Below are positions 44,155 to 53,819 of a DNA stretch of 64,000 nucleotides, piece after piece. Positions within the stretch are counted from its first letter, which is position 1; each line of letters opens with the position of its first letter. Location: assembly GCF_900104555.1 (NCBI RefSeq), contig NZ_FNJU01000001.1, positions 800,152 through 864,151 of the forward strand, given 5' to 3'. The position numbers and the translations under genes are program-made. Origin of the DNA: Litchfieldia salsa. Its GTDB lineage: Bacteria; Bacillota; Bacilli; Bacillales; Bacillaceae_L. Below the pieces are notes generated by a model. It was not told the DNA's origin. It did not search any database and saw only the letters and a list, made by a program, of their open reading frames with translations.

Positions 44155-45632
44155 TCACCCTCAGGAAGAATATAGTCATATAATTTCTTACGTTGAAGCT
44201 TGTTTGTTGCATTTCTAGGTAATGTATCAACCATGTATATCCTAGTTGGAACTTTATATTTAGCCAATTTGATCCTACAAAAATCTATGATCTCATCAAT
44301 TGCTATCTTTTCTTTTGTTACTATGAATGCGATCGGTACCTGTCCCCAATCCTGATCTTCAATTCCGATTACTCCAGCATCATTAATAGTAGGATGTGAC
44401 AATAAAATGGACTCAATTTCAGCAGGGTATACATTCTCTCCGCCTGAAATAATTAAATCAGATCGACGATCAAGTACGTACAAAAAACCATCTTCATCTA
44501 GATAACCTAAATCACCAGTATAAAGCCACCCATCAATGATTGCTTTTTCCGTCTCTTCACTTCTATGAAAATATCCCTTAGTTACATTCGGGCCTTTGAC
44601 AACAATCTCACCATGTTCATACGGTTCTAACACTTCACCATTTTTTTCAATACGCAGTTGTGATGGAAATAACGGCTTCCCTGCTGATCCGAGCTTACTT
44701 AAACTATATTCAGGGGATAGTGTGACAATTTGTGAAGCTGTTTCAGTCATCCCATATGTTTGGTAAACAGGTACCTCTTTTATTTTACAATCTTCTAATA
44801 AGGACTTCGGTGCTGGTCCCCCCCCTAAAAGCATACATCGAAATGAAGTAGGATAACGACTCTCTTCTAAGTCCTGAACCATCTGTGTGAGCATTTTACT
44901 AACGACTGAAACAATCGTTACACCTTCCTCCATAATCGATCGATTAGCTTCATCAGCAGAGAATTTTTCATGCAGGACGATTGGAATCCCATAAATAACA
45001 CTTCTGATAAGAATGGATAATCCACTGATATGAAAAAAAGGAACAATCGCAAGCCAACAGTCATTTTCTTTTAAACCTAAATTTAAGGAAGAACCAATAG
45101 CACTCCACCAATGATTCCCATATGTTTGGATAACCCCTTTAGGTTTTCCTGTTGTTCCTGAAGTGTACATAATTGTATCAATATCATTTAAGTTAAATTC
45201 TTTCTGATACTCGAATCCTATTCCTTTTACAGGACTCATTTGTAATTCCTCTAAAGTACAAATACGTTTGGATCCTTCATTCTTATTTAAATTTAACTGC
45301 TCCAGAAACTGATCTTCTGATAAAATAAGACATGATTTTGAGTCAGTTATTTGCCACAATAGTTCGTGCTTCGTCAGCCTATTATTTAATAACACGGTTC
45401 TAGCTCCAATATATTTCAATGCATGAATGACCTGAATCATTTCCAAACTATTGGTCATTAGTACTGATACTATATCTTCTTTCTTAACTCCTTGGAAGGC
45501 CAAACTCTCAGCCGTTCTTAGTACCTTTTGATGTAACTCAATAAACGTGATTTCTTGACCTTTTGATTTAATTGCAATTCGGTTTGGCGTTAAGTACGCA
45601 CGATTTGCAAGCCAATTTGGAATTTCTATCAT
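44151..45632 (-). CDS. menE: o-Succinylbenzoate--CoA ligase
   Basis: ANL-superfamily acyl-CoA ligase of 493 residues. The AMP-binding P-loop MYTSGTTGKPKGVIQT is near residue 155, the TYGMTETASQIVTL motif near residue 285, the hinge YTGDLGYLDEDGFLYVLDRR near residue 370, and the adenylation Lys in PRNATNKLQRKKL near residue 480. ATG with AGGTGG upstream. Separated from menB by 137 bases that hold a large hairpin, unlike the tight packing elsewhere in this operon. Confidence 0.96.
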   Translation of the reverse strand: MIEIPNWLANRAYLTPNRIAIKSKGQEITFIELHQKVLRTAESLAFQGVKKEDIVSVLMTNSLEMIQVIHALKYIGARTVLLNNRLTKHELLWQITDSKSCLILSEDQFLEQLNLNKNEGSKRICTLEELQMSPVKGIGFEYQKEFNLNDIDTIMYTSGTTGKPKGVIQTYGNHWWSAIGSSLNLGLKENDCWLAIVPFFHISGLSILIRSVIYGIPIVLHEKFSADEANRSIMEEGVTIVSVVSKMLTQMVQDLEESRYPTSFRCMLLGGGPAPKSLLEDCKIKEVPVYQTYGMTETASQIVTLSPEYSLSKLGSAGKPLFPSQLRIEKNGEVLEPYEHGEIVVKGPNVTKGYFHRSEETEKAIIDGWLYTGDLGYLDEDGFLYVLDRRSDLIISGGENVYPAEIESILLSHPTINDAGVIGIEDQDWGQVPIAFIVTKEKIAIDEIIDFCRIKLAKYKVPTRIYMVDTLPRNATNKLQRKKLYDYILPEGE

Positions 45633-45684
45633 CTGTAATCTTCACCACCTACATTTGATATTCTGAAGAAACGAATTTAAAAAA

Positions 45685-45755
45685 GGGTATTCCAGAAGGA
45701 AAGCGCCAAGTCACCACTATAATCGTGGTGAGGGACTTGCCATCATGGAACACCC
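45685..45755. repeat. Extended imperfect hairpin between menB and menE
   Basis: Inner TCACCAC/GTGGTGA stem with a 7-base loop, a CAAG/CTTG stem below a bulge, then TTCCA/TGGAA and GGGT/ACCC at the base give a ~70-base stem-loop in the men transcript. There is no T-tract, so it does not look like a simple terminator; it may be a REP-type element or an RNA processing site. Confidence 0.6.
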
Positions 45756-45769
45756 ATCTGCTAATCGAT

Positions 45770-46588
45770 TTAAGGAAAACGTGGGAATTGCTTAAAGTCT
45801 GGCTGACGCTTTTCTTTAAAGGAATCGCGCCCTTCTTTCGCTTCATCTGTTGTGTAATACAATAATGTCGCATCACCAGCAAATTGTTGTAGCCCAGCTA
45901 ATCCATCTGTGTCTGCATTAAATGCAGCCTTCAAGAAACGAAGTGCAGTTGGACTCTTGTCTAACATCTCTTCACACCATTGAATCGTTTCCTCTTCAAG
46001 CTTTTCTAAAGGTACAACGGTATTTACTAATCCCATGTCTAATGCTTCTTGCGCATTGTACTGACGGCATAAGAACCAGATTTCTCGAGCCTTTTTATGT
46101 CCAACAATACGAGCTAAATATCCTGAACCATACCCTGCATCAAAACTTCCAACTTTAGGGCCTGTTTGTCCAAAGATTGCATTATCTGCTGCAATCGTTA
46201 AATCACATACGATATGTAAAACATGTCCGCCACCAATCGCATACCCTGATACCATTGCAACAACTGGCTTCGGAATAACACGAATCAAACGTTGAAGATC
46301 TAGAACATTTAGACGAGGAATCTGATCCTCACCCACATATCCACCATGCCCTCTTACCTTTTGATCTCCACCTGAACAAAACGCATCATCACCAGCACCC
46401 GCTAGTACAATTACTCCAATATTAGAATCATCTCTAGCATATGCAAAAGCATCGATTAATTCCATTACTGTTTTTGGTCGAAATGCATTTCGCACTTCAG
46501 GGCGATTAATGGTGATTTTAGCAATTCCGTTATATGTTTCATATAGAACATCCTCATATTTACGTTCTGCAATCCATTCTACAGTCAT
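45770..46588 (-). CDS. menB: 1,4-Dihydroxy-2-naphthoyl-CoA synthase
   Basis: Crotonase-fold enzyme closing the second ring of menaquinone. [18 protein letters not shown] near residue 85 is diagnostic of MenB. The oxyanion and substrate stretch [21 protein letters not shown] is near residues 115-135, here as [28 protein letters not shown] follows. Length 272 is standard. ATG with AAGGAGGAC upstream. Confidence 0.97.
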   Translation of the reverse strand: MTVEWIAERKYEDVLYETYNGIAKITINRPEVRNAFRPKTVMELIDAFAYARDDSNIGVIVLAGAGDDAFCSGGDQKVRGHGGYVGEDQIPRLNVLDLQRLIRVIPKPVVAMVSGYAIGGGHVLHIVCDLTIAADNAIFGQTGPKVGSFDAGYGSGYLARIVGHKKAREIWFLCRQYNAQEALDMGLVNTVVPLEKLEEETIQWCEEMLDKSPTALRFLKAAFNADTDGLAGLQQFAGDATLLYYTTDEAKEGRDSFKEKRQPDFKQFPRFP

Positions 46589-46639
46589 AAACTTGTCCTC
46601 CTTATTTCATCAATTTTCAAATATGTTTAGTTAAGGTAT

Positions 46640-47446
46640 TCACCTAGAAAGAAACACACTTACTATTTTACCAAAATTCTCTGGTTGTTCCATATGAATT
46701 GCATGGCCAGCTCTATTAATTTTTTTTATTTCAGCATTCGTCAATAGAGTAGCCATCTTTTCAGCAATCATACAGAATTTCTGGTCGAGCTCACCACATA
46801 ATAAAAGAACGGGAATCTTCACTTCATGTAGCTGGTTCCAATAAGAAGGTTGTACACCAGTTCCCATCCCTCGTAGGCTATTAGAGAGTCCAACTACATT
46901 ATTCTTTAAACGTTGTACATGTAAGAACTTCCTTTTATTATCTTCTATCCTTCTTTGGCTTTCAAATAAAGAAATGTTTTCCCAGTAATCAACAAACTTC
47001 CTCAAACCATCTTGTTCTATAAATTTTGCTAATTTCTCATCAGCCTTCTTTCTTTCTTCACGTTCCACTAGCTTTTCAATACCTGGAGAACTACTTTCTA
47101 AAACAAGTTTACTAAACCTTTTGGGATACTCAACAATTAATGAAAGTGCTAATCTTCCTCCCATTGAATATCCTATTAGAGAAGCATCTTGTATTTTTAG
47201 TTGATCCAAAATAGTTATAACATCATCCCTTATATTCAAAAACTGGTAGCGAATAATTTCACTTGGACTATCAGAACCTCCATGGCCAATAAGGTCTATA
47301 AAAATCAACTGATAATGACCCTTTAAATAAGGTAATATTACATCCCAATTTTCTATACTCCCTGTAAAACCATGAAGAAAAATGAGAGGCTCACCTTCAC
47401 CCACAACTCTAACATTATAGTAGATACCTTTTACGTCTATATACAT
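46640..47446 (-). CDS. menH: 2-Succinyl-6-hydroxy-2,4-cyclohexadiene-1-carboxylate synthase
   Basis: Alpha/beta hydrolase that eliminates pyruvate from SEPHCHC. Ser lies in IGYSMGGRLAL near residue 92, Asp in CGELDQKF near residue 217, His in NRAGHAIHMEQPE near residue 246; FLHGFTGS supplies the oxyanion hole. Its ATG follows the menD stop with no gap, so translation is coupled. Identification rests on fold motifs plus position between menD and menB. Confidence 0.93.
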   Translation of the reverse strand: MYIDVKGIYYNVRVVGEGEPLIFLHGFTGSIENWDVILPYLKGHYQLIFIDLIGHGGSDSPSEIIRYQFLNIRDDVITILDQLKIQDASLIGYSMGGRLALSLIVEYPKRFSKLVLESSSPGIEKLVEREERKKADEKLAKFIEQDGLRKFVDYWENISLFESQRRIEDNKRKFLHVQRLKNNVVGLSNSLRGMGTGVQPSYWNQLHEVKIPVLLLCGELDQKFCMIAEKMATLLTNAEIKKINRAGHAIHMEQPENFGKIVSVFLSR

Positions 47447-49204
47447 CTATTTAATACTCTTTTCAACAAATCGACTTATTTCCTGGGAAACACAATTCCA
47501 CAAATTTCGATGATATTTTAAATTATCCCGTCGATCTGTTTTAAGTTCAATTACTGATAATCCTCGACTATCCATTGAGCTTATAAATGCCTCTATAAAC
47601 TCCTCCCAAGTAGTTGGATTTGTGAATTGTCCATTATACATCTTTACAGCATGGGTAAAATCAATTCCAGTTGGGGTACCAAATAAGTATTCGAAATGCT
47701 TCTCTTCCTTGGATTGAGGAAGAAATGAAAAAATTCCACCACCATCATTATTAATCAGGATTACTGTTAAGTCCAACTTATTTTGTTTAGCAGCTAATAA
47801 TCCATTTAGATCATGGTAAAATGACAAATCTCCCAAAACCAGAACTGTTTTTCTACCTAAAGTGCTTGCTCCTAGTGCTGATGAAACAATCCCATCAATT
47901 CCATTTGCTCCTCGATTAGCCATTAAACGAACATCTTTCTCTGTTAGGGTGAAAAATGAATCTAAATCTCTAATTGGCATACTATTACCCACAAACATCA
48001 ACGAATTTTCTGGGATCGCAGATTGTAACTCTTGAATAACCCGTCCTTCAAAAAGGGTAGTTTCCTCAACCATTCTGCCTAAACTGTGTCTTGTTAACAG
48101 ATTGACTTCAGACCAGTATTTCAACCATCCTGACTGGTTTTGATCTGCCACTTGGTTAATAAGTCCATTACAAAACGAAGTTTCTTCACAATAAATCATT
48201 TCAGCAGCATTTAAGGTCGGCTCTCTCCATCCTCCGTCTCCATCAATGACAATTTGAATGGCATCGGAATGCTTTTTCAAATACAATAATAGAGCTTTCG
48301 AAATCGGCATTGCTCCAAAGCGAATAACTACTTCTGGAGAAACACTTGTTATAAAGTCTTCATTGCGTAAGAACGTATCATAAGAATCTAAAATATACTC
48401 TTTTGAATGACTTCCACTACGCAATTGAGATAATGGATCTGCAAGAATTGGGTATTGTAACTTCCCAGCTAACCTCGTGACAGAGTGAGCAAATTCCGGA
48501 TCATTTATTTCCCCACATACAATGATTCCCTTTTCTTTACCCGCTAACATATTAGCTACAACCTGTGCTTGTTCATTATTTAATTGAGGAGCACCTATCG
48601 TTACGTTTATCTGTTTATTATGTATATTTCGCCCCATTGAAAATAAATGTTCAAGTGTAAGATCCGGTACAAGTGGCTCCCTTAATGGGAAATTCAAATG
48701 AATCGGTCCTGCCGGAGCTGCAAGTGCTTTCCCTGTTGCTCTAGCAGCAACTGTACGCACATAGCGGTTCATTTCTATCGTTCCTTCAGGTAGGCCCATT
48801 TCAACAAACCATTTGACATGGTTGCCATATAAGCGATTTTGATCAATCGCTTGTGGTGCACCAACATCTCTTAATTCATGGGGGCGATCTGCCGTAATAA
48901 CAAGAAGCGGTACTCTAGAATAATGTGCTTCCACCACTGCTGGATAATAATTTGCTGCAGCAGTACCAGATGTACATAATAGAGCAACCGGTTGTTGTTT
49001 AGCCTTTGCCATTCCTAAAGCAAAGAATGATGCAGATCGCTCATCAATATTTATATAAGTATTCATTTCAGGATGCTCTGCCATTAAGATAGCTATGGGT
49101 GTGGATCTAGATCCAGGACTTATCACTACATCTTCAACACCTGCTCGAACTAACTCATCAACAAAGGATGCAATGTAAGTTGTAATCGTATCAGTTGCTT
49201 TCAT
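47447..49204 (-). CDS. menD: 2-Succinyl-5-enolpyruvyl-6-hydroxy-3-cyclohexene-1-carboxylate synthase
   Basis: ThDP-dependent enzyme of 585 residues. DVVISPGSRSTPIAILMAEHP near residues 24-44 (as ISPGSRSTPIAI) and DERSASFFALGMAK near residue 54 contain the ThDP glutamate region. The metal/ThDP motif reads GDLSFYHDLNGLLAA...ILINNDGGGIFSFLP near residues 440-475. The ATG overlaps menF by 14 bases. Catalyses the first committed step after isochorismate. Confidence 0.96.
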   Translation of the reverse strand: MKATDTITTYIASFVDELVRAGVEDVVISPGSRSTPIAILMAEHPEMNTYINIDERSASFFALGMAKAKQQPVALLCTSGTAAANYYPAVVEAHYSRVPLLVITADRPHELRDVGAPQAIDQNRLYGNHVKWFVEMGLPEGTIEMNRYVRTVAARATGKALAAPAGPIHLNFPLREPLVPDLTLEHLFSMGRNIHNKQINVTIGAPQLNNEQAQVVANMLAGKEKGIIVCGEINDPEFAHSVTRLAGKLQYPILADPLSQLRSGSHSKEYILDSYDTFLRNEDFITSVSPEVVIRFGAMPISKALLLYLKKHSDAIQIVIDGDGGWREPTLNAAEMIYCEETSFCNGLINQVADQNQSGWLKYWSEVNLLTRHSLGRMVEETTLFEGRVIQELQSAIPENSLMFVGNSMPIRDLDSFFTLTEKDVRLMANRGANGIDGIVSSALGASTLGRKTVLVLGDLSFYHDLNGLLAAKQNKLDLTVILINNDGGGIFSFLPQSKEEKHFEYLFGTPTGIDFTHAVKMYNGQFTNPTTWEEFIEAFISSMDSRGLSVIELKTDRRDNLKYHRNLWNCVSQEISRFVEKSIK

Positions 49205-50615
49205 CTTCTAATCCTCCTAATGCCGAAAGCATAGGTTTAAATTTAATATTTGTTTCCTTATACTCTTCAATAGGGTCTGAATCTGCGACAATCCCACAAC
49301 CTGCAAATAATGATGCATCCTTACCGCGTAATAAACCTGACCGTATTGCTACTGCAAATTCACCATTATCATTGCCATCAACCCAACCAATTGGCGCTGC
49401 ATACCAACCTCGGTCAAGTAGTTCAACCTCCCTAATTTTTTCAATTGCTTTATTAGAAGGAAAACCACCTAAAGCTGGAGTCGGATGAAGTTTTTTGACC
49501 ATAGACAGTAACGATACATCTGACTTAGCCTCACCCTTTATCGGTGTATATAGATGTTGAATATGTCTCATCTTAAGAAGTTGTGGACGATTAGAAGAGG
49601 ATATGGTCTTGCAAGACGCAATCATAGCTTCTTTAATCATTGAAACAACAACCTCGTGTTCAATCATATTTTTTTGATCCTGCAGTAATTGTTTACCTAA
49701 CTCTTGATCAAGATTTATAGTTTGTCCTCGACCAATTGACCCTGCTAAACATGTCGATTTAATTGTATTTGCCTTCTTTTTAATGAGCCTTTCTGGAGAG
49801 GCACCAATAAAACAAGCATGCTTATTCTCAAACACGAATAAGTAACTCATTGGTTGTTGCTCCCTTAAGTTGAATAATACTTCATCTATATTTATTTGGT
49901 TCTTAAACGTTAGGTTTATTTCACGGGCTAATACTACTTTCTCAACATCACCATTTTTAATATCATTTACTACTTCTTTGACAGAACTCATCCATTTTTC
50001 TGGATTGACTTCCGATTTTACAAATTCCTTTTTCATTTCCTCGTGGTGACCTATTTTCTCGTTCATACTGTTCACTAGTTGATTTTTGATTTCTTCTATA
50101 TTATCTAATACTTCGGTATCACCATTTGGACCACTAATATGATTGAATGTAAAATAGCACTCACCATCAATTACTGACAATAAGATCTTGGGAAGTACAA
50201 AAGTAGCATTGGAAAAATCATTCCATAGTGAGGTTTTATTCCGTTTTGGGTCAAAGGAAAACCCTCCGAACAAAATAGGTCCAGTCCCATATTTCATTTC
50301 GTTCTTATCATCTAATTGATTTATAAGTTCTTTCCATTTGGTTTCTACTTCATCAAATCTATTTGCTGAACGATCGACCTCAATTTCATGTGCTTTTCCT
50401 AAACCAACTAGAATCGTATTAAATGAAGGATTTGCCCAGAAAGTACGCTCACCTTCAAAAAAAGTCTTCCCAGCTTCAAAGAATAAAAGGGGATCAATGT
50501 TCTTAGCTTCAACTACTCGACTTAGAAGAACATGATTATTATGTTGTTCTTGCGTACGAGAGACTCCTTTTCGAACTTGGTCTATTGTGTTGTTGCTATG
50601 TTGTTTAAGTACCAA
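49191..50615 (-). CDS. menF: Isochorismate synthase
   Basis: Chorismate-using enzyme of 474 residues. The C-terminal catalytic domain shows VLAREINL, CFIGASPERLI near residue 275, SIGRG, and LHPTPALGGFPSNKA near residue 388. The start is TTG 50615 with GGGGGATTAGG upstream; an in-frame ATG is not available nearby. First gene of the cluster menF-D-H-B-E-C; divergent from menA. It could also be labelled DhbC/EntC-like, but the men context settles it. Confidence 0.95.
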   Translation of the reverse strand: MVLKQHSNNTIDQVRKGVSRTQEQHNNHVLLSRVVEAKNIDPLLFFEAGKTFFEGERTFWANPSFNTILVGLGKAHEIEVDRSANRFDEVETKWKELINQLDDKNEMKYGTGPILFGGFSFDPKRNKTSLWNDFSNATFVLPKILLSVIDGECYFTFNHISGPNGDTEVLDNIEEIKNQLVNSMNEKIGHHEEMKKEFVKSEVNPEKWMSSVKEVVNDIKNGDVEKVVLAREINLTFKNQINIDEVLFNLREQQPMSYLFVFENKHACFIGASPERLIKKKANTIKSTCLAGSIGRGQTINLDQELGKQLLQDQKNMIEHEVVVSMIKEAMIASCKTISSSNRPQLLKMRHIQHLYTPIKGEAKSDVSLLSMVKKLHPTPALGGFPSNKAIEKIREVELLDRGWYAAPIGWVDGNDNGEFAVAIRSGLLRGKDASLFAGCGIVADSDPIEEYKETNIKFKPMLSALGGLEDESN

Positions 50616-50973
50616 ACCTAATCCCCCCGAACGAATTCTTACAAATTTATCTTAAAGAAGTTTACTTAACTAAAAAGTGTCTTAAAAAAGACTTATATCC
50701 TATATATTATATCATTTATTCATGGTGTTACTACAATTAGCTTCACCTTTTCGACACACGAACTACCTTATTTTAAGATACAACTCCACAAAGGGACTGT
50801 CAATTAACTCAAACTCTTACGTATCCTTGGATAAACTGGAAACAAGATTTCATCTATTAAGAGTGAAAAGCGTTGACACTTGATGTCGAATTCTCTAAAC
50901 TTATTTTGTGACTTTAGAACTCTAATATGCCATACATTCTTATAAATAGCATGTATGAAAGGAGAAAGCATAT
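50616..50973. other. Divergent menF/menA intergenic region
   Basis: No gene is seen in these 358 bases. For menF a TATAAT-like hexamer on the minus strand (50706-50711) is a candidate -10 without a good -35. A small GTCTT...AAGAC hairpin lies at 50672-50693. The menA promoter is listed separately. Confidence 0.5.
50873..50901 (+). promoter_or_regulatory. Candidate menA promoter
   Basis: A perfect TTGACA (50873-50878) with TAAACT 17 bases later (50896-50901), 73 bp upstream of the menA ATG. Confidence 0.45.
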
Positions 50974-51909
50974 ATGCAACCTACATTACAAACACAAACC
51001 TCCCCAGAGATTCAAAAATCTACAGGGTGGAAAATATGGTGGAAATTAACTCGACCTCATACTTTAACAGCAGCATTTGTCCCAGTTTTTATAGGAACAG
51101 CGCTAGCAAGATTAGATACTAAGATCGATATTCCATTATTCCTTGCCATGCTTTTAGCGTGTTTGATCATACAAGCCGCAACCAACATGATTAATGAATA
51201 TTATGATTATAAGCGTGGCCTAGATCATGCTGAATCTGTTGGCATAGGAGGCGCAATTGTCCGTGATGGAATTAAACCAGAAACAGTACTCCGACTTGCC
51301 TTCACTCTTTTTGGGATTGCAGTTCTGTTAGGAGTATATATATGTTTGCATAGCAACTGGTGGATTGCTGTAATTGGAACAGCTTGTATGCTTGTCGCAT
51401 ATCTTTATACTGGAGGCCCTGTTCCTATTGCATATACTCCCTTTGGTGAATTATTTGCAGGGTTATTTATGGGCTTAATTATTATTTTAATTTCTTTTTA
51501 CATTCAAACAAACACAATAACAACAGAAAGTATTTTGATTTCTGTGCCGATTATCATTTTAGTCGGTGCCATTCTTATGGCAAACAATATTCGTGATTTA
51601 GATGGCGATAAAGAAAATGGCAGAAAAACACTCGCAATTCTTCTTGGCCGCCAAAATGCTATACGTTTCTTAGCAATGATGTTTACCGTTTCCTATGTTT
51701 GGATCGTTGCACTAGTTTTTTCTACTGATGTTACACTTTGGTTATTACTCGTTCTAATAAGTATTCCTAAATCGATCCATGCCATTAAAGGCTTTATTGG
51801 AAAAACACAGCCCATTCAAATGGCGCCCGCTATGAAAGCAACTGCTCAGACTAATACAATCTTTGGATTTTTACTTTCAATAGGGTTATTTATAAGTTAT
51901 TGGTTATAA
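50974..51909 (+). CDS. menA: 1,4-Dihydroxy-2-naphthoate polyprenyltransferase
   Basis: UbiA-family membrane prenyltransferase of 311 residues with about eight helices. The first Asp-rich motif is NMINEYYDYKRGLDHAES near residue 70, the second NNIRDLDGDKENGRKTLA near residue 205. Attaches the polyprenyl chain to DHNA. ATG with AAAGGAGAAAG upstream. It is divergent from the rest of the men genes, as in B. subtilis. Confidence 0.95.
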   Translation: MQPTLQTQTSPEIQKSTGWKIWWKLTRPHTLTAAFVPVFIGTALARLDTKIDIPLFLAMLLACLIIQAATNMINEYYDYKRGLDHAESVGIGGAIVRDGIKPETVLRLAFTLFGIAVLLGVYICLHSNWWIAVIGTACMLVAYLYTGGPVPIAYTPFGELFAGLFMGLIIILISFYIQTNTITTESILISVPIIILVGAILMANNIRDLDGDKENGRKTLAILLGRQNAIRFLAMMFTVSYVWIVALVFSTDVTLWLLLVLISIPKSIHAIKGFIGKTQPIQMAPAMKATAQTNTIFGFLLSIGLFISYWL

Positions 51910-51930
51910 GAAAAGCACTATATAGCTTTT

Positions 51931-51961
51931 AAAAGGATATCGACATCGATATCCTTTTTTG
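51931..51961 (+). terminator. menA terminator
   Basis: AAAAGGATATCGA/TCGATATCCTTTT stem with a CA loop and a six-T run. Confidence 0.9.
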
Positions 51962-52068
51962 ATTTGAATCCATCCTACTTAATTTTTACCATCATTTTTT
52001 TCCCGTCAATAGTTGATAATACTCTTATAACAATCTTTTTTTGATCCAAAAGGAAGGAGTGCTTTTAG

Positions 52069-52821
52069 ATGTTAACAAACGAGCAATTATCAACCTTCCG
52101 TTCACAGTTGATAAAAGCAAAACACGATGTTGAAGAACAACTTAAAGAAGGTGACCATTTCGATTTACAACAAGGTCACTTTCATGAGTCATTAGGAGAG
52201 TTATCAAGTTATGATAATCATCCTGGTGATGAAGGAACAGAACTTTATGAACGCGAAAAAGATATTGCCCTTAATGAACATGTTGAAAAAGAATTAAAAG
52301 ATATAAATTATGCACTTGAAGCAATTGATAGTGGAACATATGGTGTGTGTGAAAAATGTGGCAAGGAAATACCTGTCGATCGTCTTGATGCCATACCTAC
52401 AACTACCTACTGTAAAGAACATAGTCCGACACAAATTGTTTCTCATAATCGACCAATTGAAGAAGGCGTACTAATGACTCCTTTTGGCAAGTTTGAATTT
52501 GATGGAGAACCAGATGAAGTCGAGGCCTATGACGCAGAGGATTCTTGGCAAGATGTGGCAAGATACGGAACATCCGAAACTCCCGCTGACCTTACCGACA
52601 GTGTTGACAGCTACAATGAAACATATATCGAATCAGATGATCAAGTCGGTTATGTTGAAGAATATGAAAACTTTATCGGAACAGATATAGAAGGAAAAGA
52701 AATTACTGTTTATCCAAATAATCAACATAAGAAATACGAAGAAGATTTAGATGAAGAAGGAATTATGACCATGTTTGGTGATTTACCACCATATGAAAAA
52801 GATCCCTATACTGAGGATTAA
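52069..52821 (+). CDS. yteA: YteA family sporulation protein (DksA/TraR-type zinc finger)
   Basis: 250-residue protein with an N-terminal helical half (residues 1-90: LTNEQLSTFRSQLIKAK, EGTELYEREKDIALNEHVEKE in part) and a TraR/DksA zinc finger CEKCGKEIPVDRLDAIPTTTYCKEH, i.e. cysteines near residues 94, 97 and 115 and His 118. The C-terminal half is acidic and YteA-specific. B. subtilis yteA is expressed in sporulation; its role is unknown. AAGGAAGGAG precedes the ATG. Confidence 0.92.
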   Translation: MLTNEQLSTFRSQLIKAKHDVEEQLKEGDHFDLQQGHFHESLGELSSYDNHPGDEGTELYEREKDIALNEHVEKELKDINYALEAIDSGTYGVCEKCGKEIPVDRLDAIPTTTYCKEHSPTQIVSHNRPIEEGVLMTPFGKFEFDGEPDEVEAYDAEDSWQDVARYGTSETPADLTDSVDSYNETYIESDDQVGYVEEYENFIGTDIEGKEITVYPNNQHKKYEEDLDEEGIMTMFGDLPPYEKDPYTED

Positions 52822-52826
52822 TCTCA

Positions 52827-52857
52827 AACCGTCCAACTTTTTGGACGGTTTTTTATG
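52827..52857 (+). terminator. yteA terminator
   Basis: AACCGTCCAA/TTGGACGGTT stem with a CTTT loop and a T-run. Confidence 0.88.
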
Positions 52858-52980
52858 ATTAATATTTTTATTCGACAGTGATTATTCTACATTTTTTTTC
52901 TACATGTTTAATTGTAAAATAAAGGATAATTCTGCAAATAGGAGAATTAATAAATATACTATAAAAAAGGATGTGTCGTA

Positions 52981-53775
52981 ATGAATGCACATGAAATAGA
53001 CTTTAAGCTACATGGAGATGATATGCAGTTTGTCGAAATTGAACTTGATCCAGGAGAAAGTGCAATTGCTGAAGCTGGTGGCATGATGTACATGGATAAA
53101 GAGATTGAAATGGAAACTATTTTTGGTGATGGAGGAAGTTCAAGCAAGGGATTACTTGGAAAATTAATGGGGGCCGGAAAACGTGTTCTAACTGGTGAAA
53201 GTCTATTCATGACCGTGTTCACTAACAATGGTAGAGGAAAAAAACAAGTCTCTTTTGCAGCACCATATCCAGGTAAGATAATCCCTATTGACCTAAGTGA
53301 GATGGGTGGTAAGGTCATTTGTCAAAAGGACGCTTTCCTTTGTGCAGCTAAGGGTGTCTCTATCGGAATCGATTTCCAACGAAAGCTTGGAGCAGGATTT
53401 TTTGGTGGAGAAGGTTTCATCATGCAAAAATTAGAAGGTGATGGACTTGCATTCTTACATGCTGGGGGCTCAATCATTCGACGTGATCTTCAACCAGGAG
53501 AAAAATTAATGATTGATACTGGTTGTCTGGTTGCTCTTACAAAAGAAGTTGACTACTCAATTGAATATGTAGGCAAAGTGAAAACGGCATTTTTTGGTGG
53601 TGAAGGTTTATTTTTTGCGACGGTAAGTGGACCAGGTTCGGTTTGGATCCAATCACTACCATTTAGTCGTTTAGCAGATCGAATCTTTGCAAGTGCACCA
53701 AGTAATGGAGGTTCTAGAGGAGAAGGAAGTATTCTAGGAGGTCTTGGAGACTTCTTAAATGGAGATAATCGATAG
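52981..53775 (+). CDS. AIM24 family protein (TIGR00266)
   Basis: 264-residue beta-rich protein of the TIGR00266/AIM24 family. Typical stretches are [22 protein letters not shown] near the N-terminus, [24 protein letters not shown] near residue 140 (as [14 protein letters not shown]), and a Gly/Ser-rich C-terminus with [14 protein letters not shown]. No catalytic role is known. AAAAAGGATG lies just before the ATG. Monocistronic, with a terminator. Confidence 0.85.
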   Translation: MNAHEIDFKLHGDDMQFVEIELDPGESAIAEAGGMMYMDKEIEMETIFGDGGSSSKGLLGKLMGAGKRVLTGESLFMTVFTNNGRGKKQVSFAAPYPGKIIPIDLSEMGGKVICQKDAFLCAAKGVSIGIDFQRKLGAGFFGGEGFIMQKLEGDGLAFLHAGGSIIRRDLQPGEKLMIDTGCLVALTKEVDYSIEYVGKVKTAFFGGEGLFFATVSGPGSVWIQSLPFSRLADRIFASAPSNGGSRGEGSILGGLGDFLNGDNR

Positions 53776-53789
53776 CATACGCAAAACGT

Positions 53790-53819
53790 AAAAAGGAGGG
53801 AAATCCCTCCTTTTTATTA
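53790..53819. terminator. Bidirectional terminator
   Basis: AAAAAGGAGGGA/TCCCTCCTTTTT stem between the AIM24 gene and convergent glgP. Confidence 0.88.

Noticed and set aside
45649..45882. 77-codon minus-strand frame between menE and menB
   Set aside because: It overlaps the end of menB in another frame and the hairpin, has no start signal, and encodes no recognisable protein.
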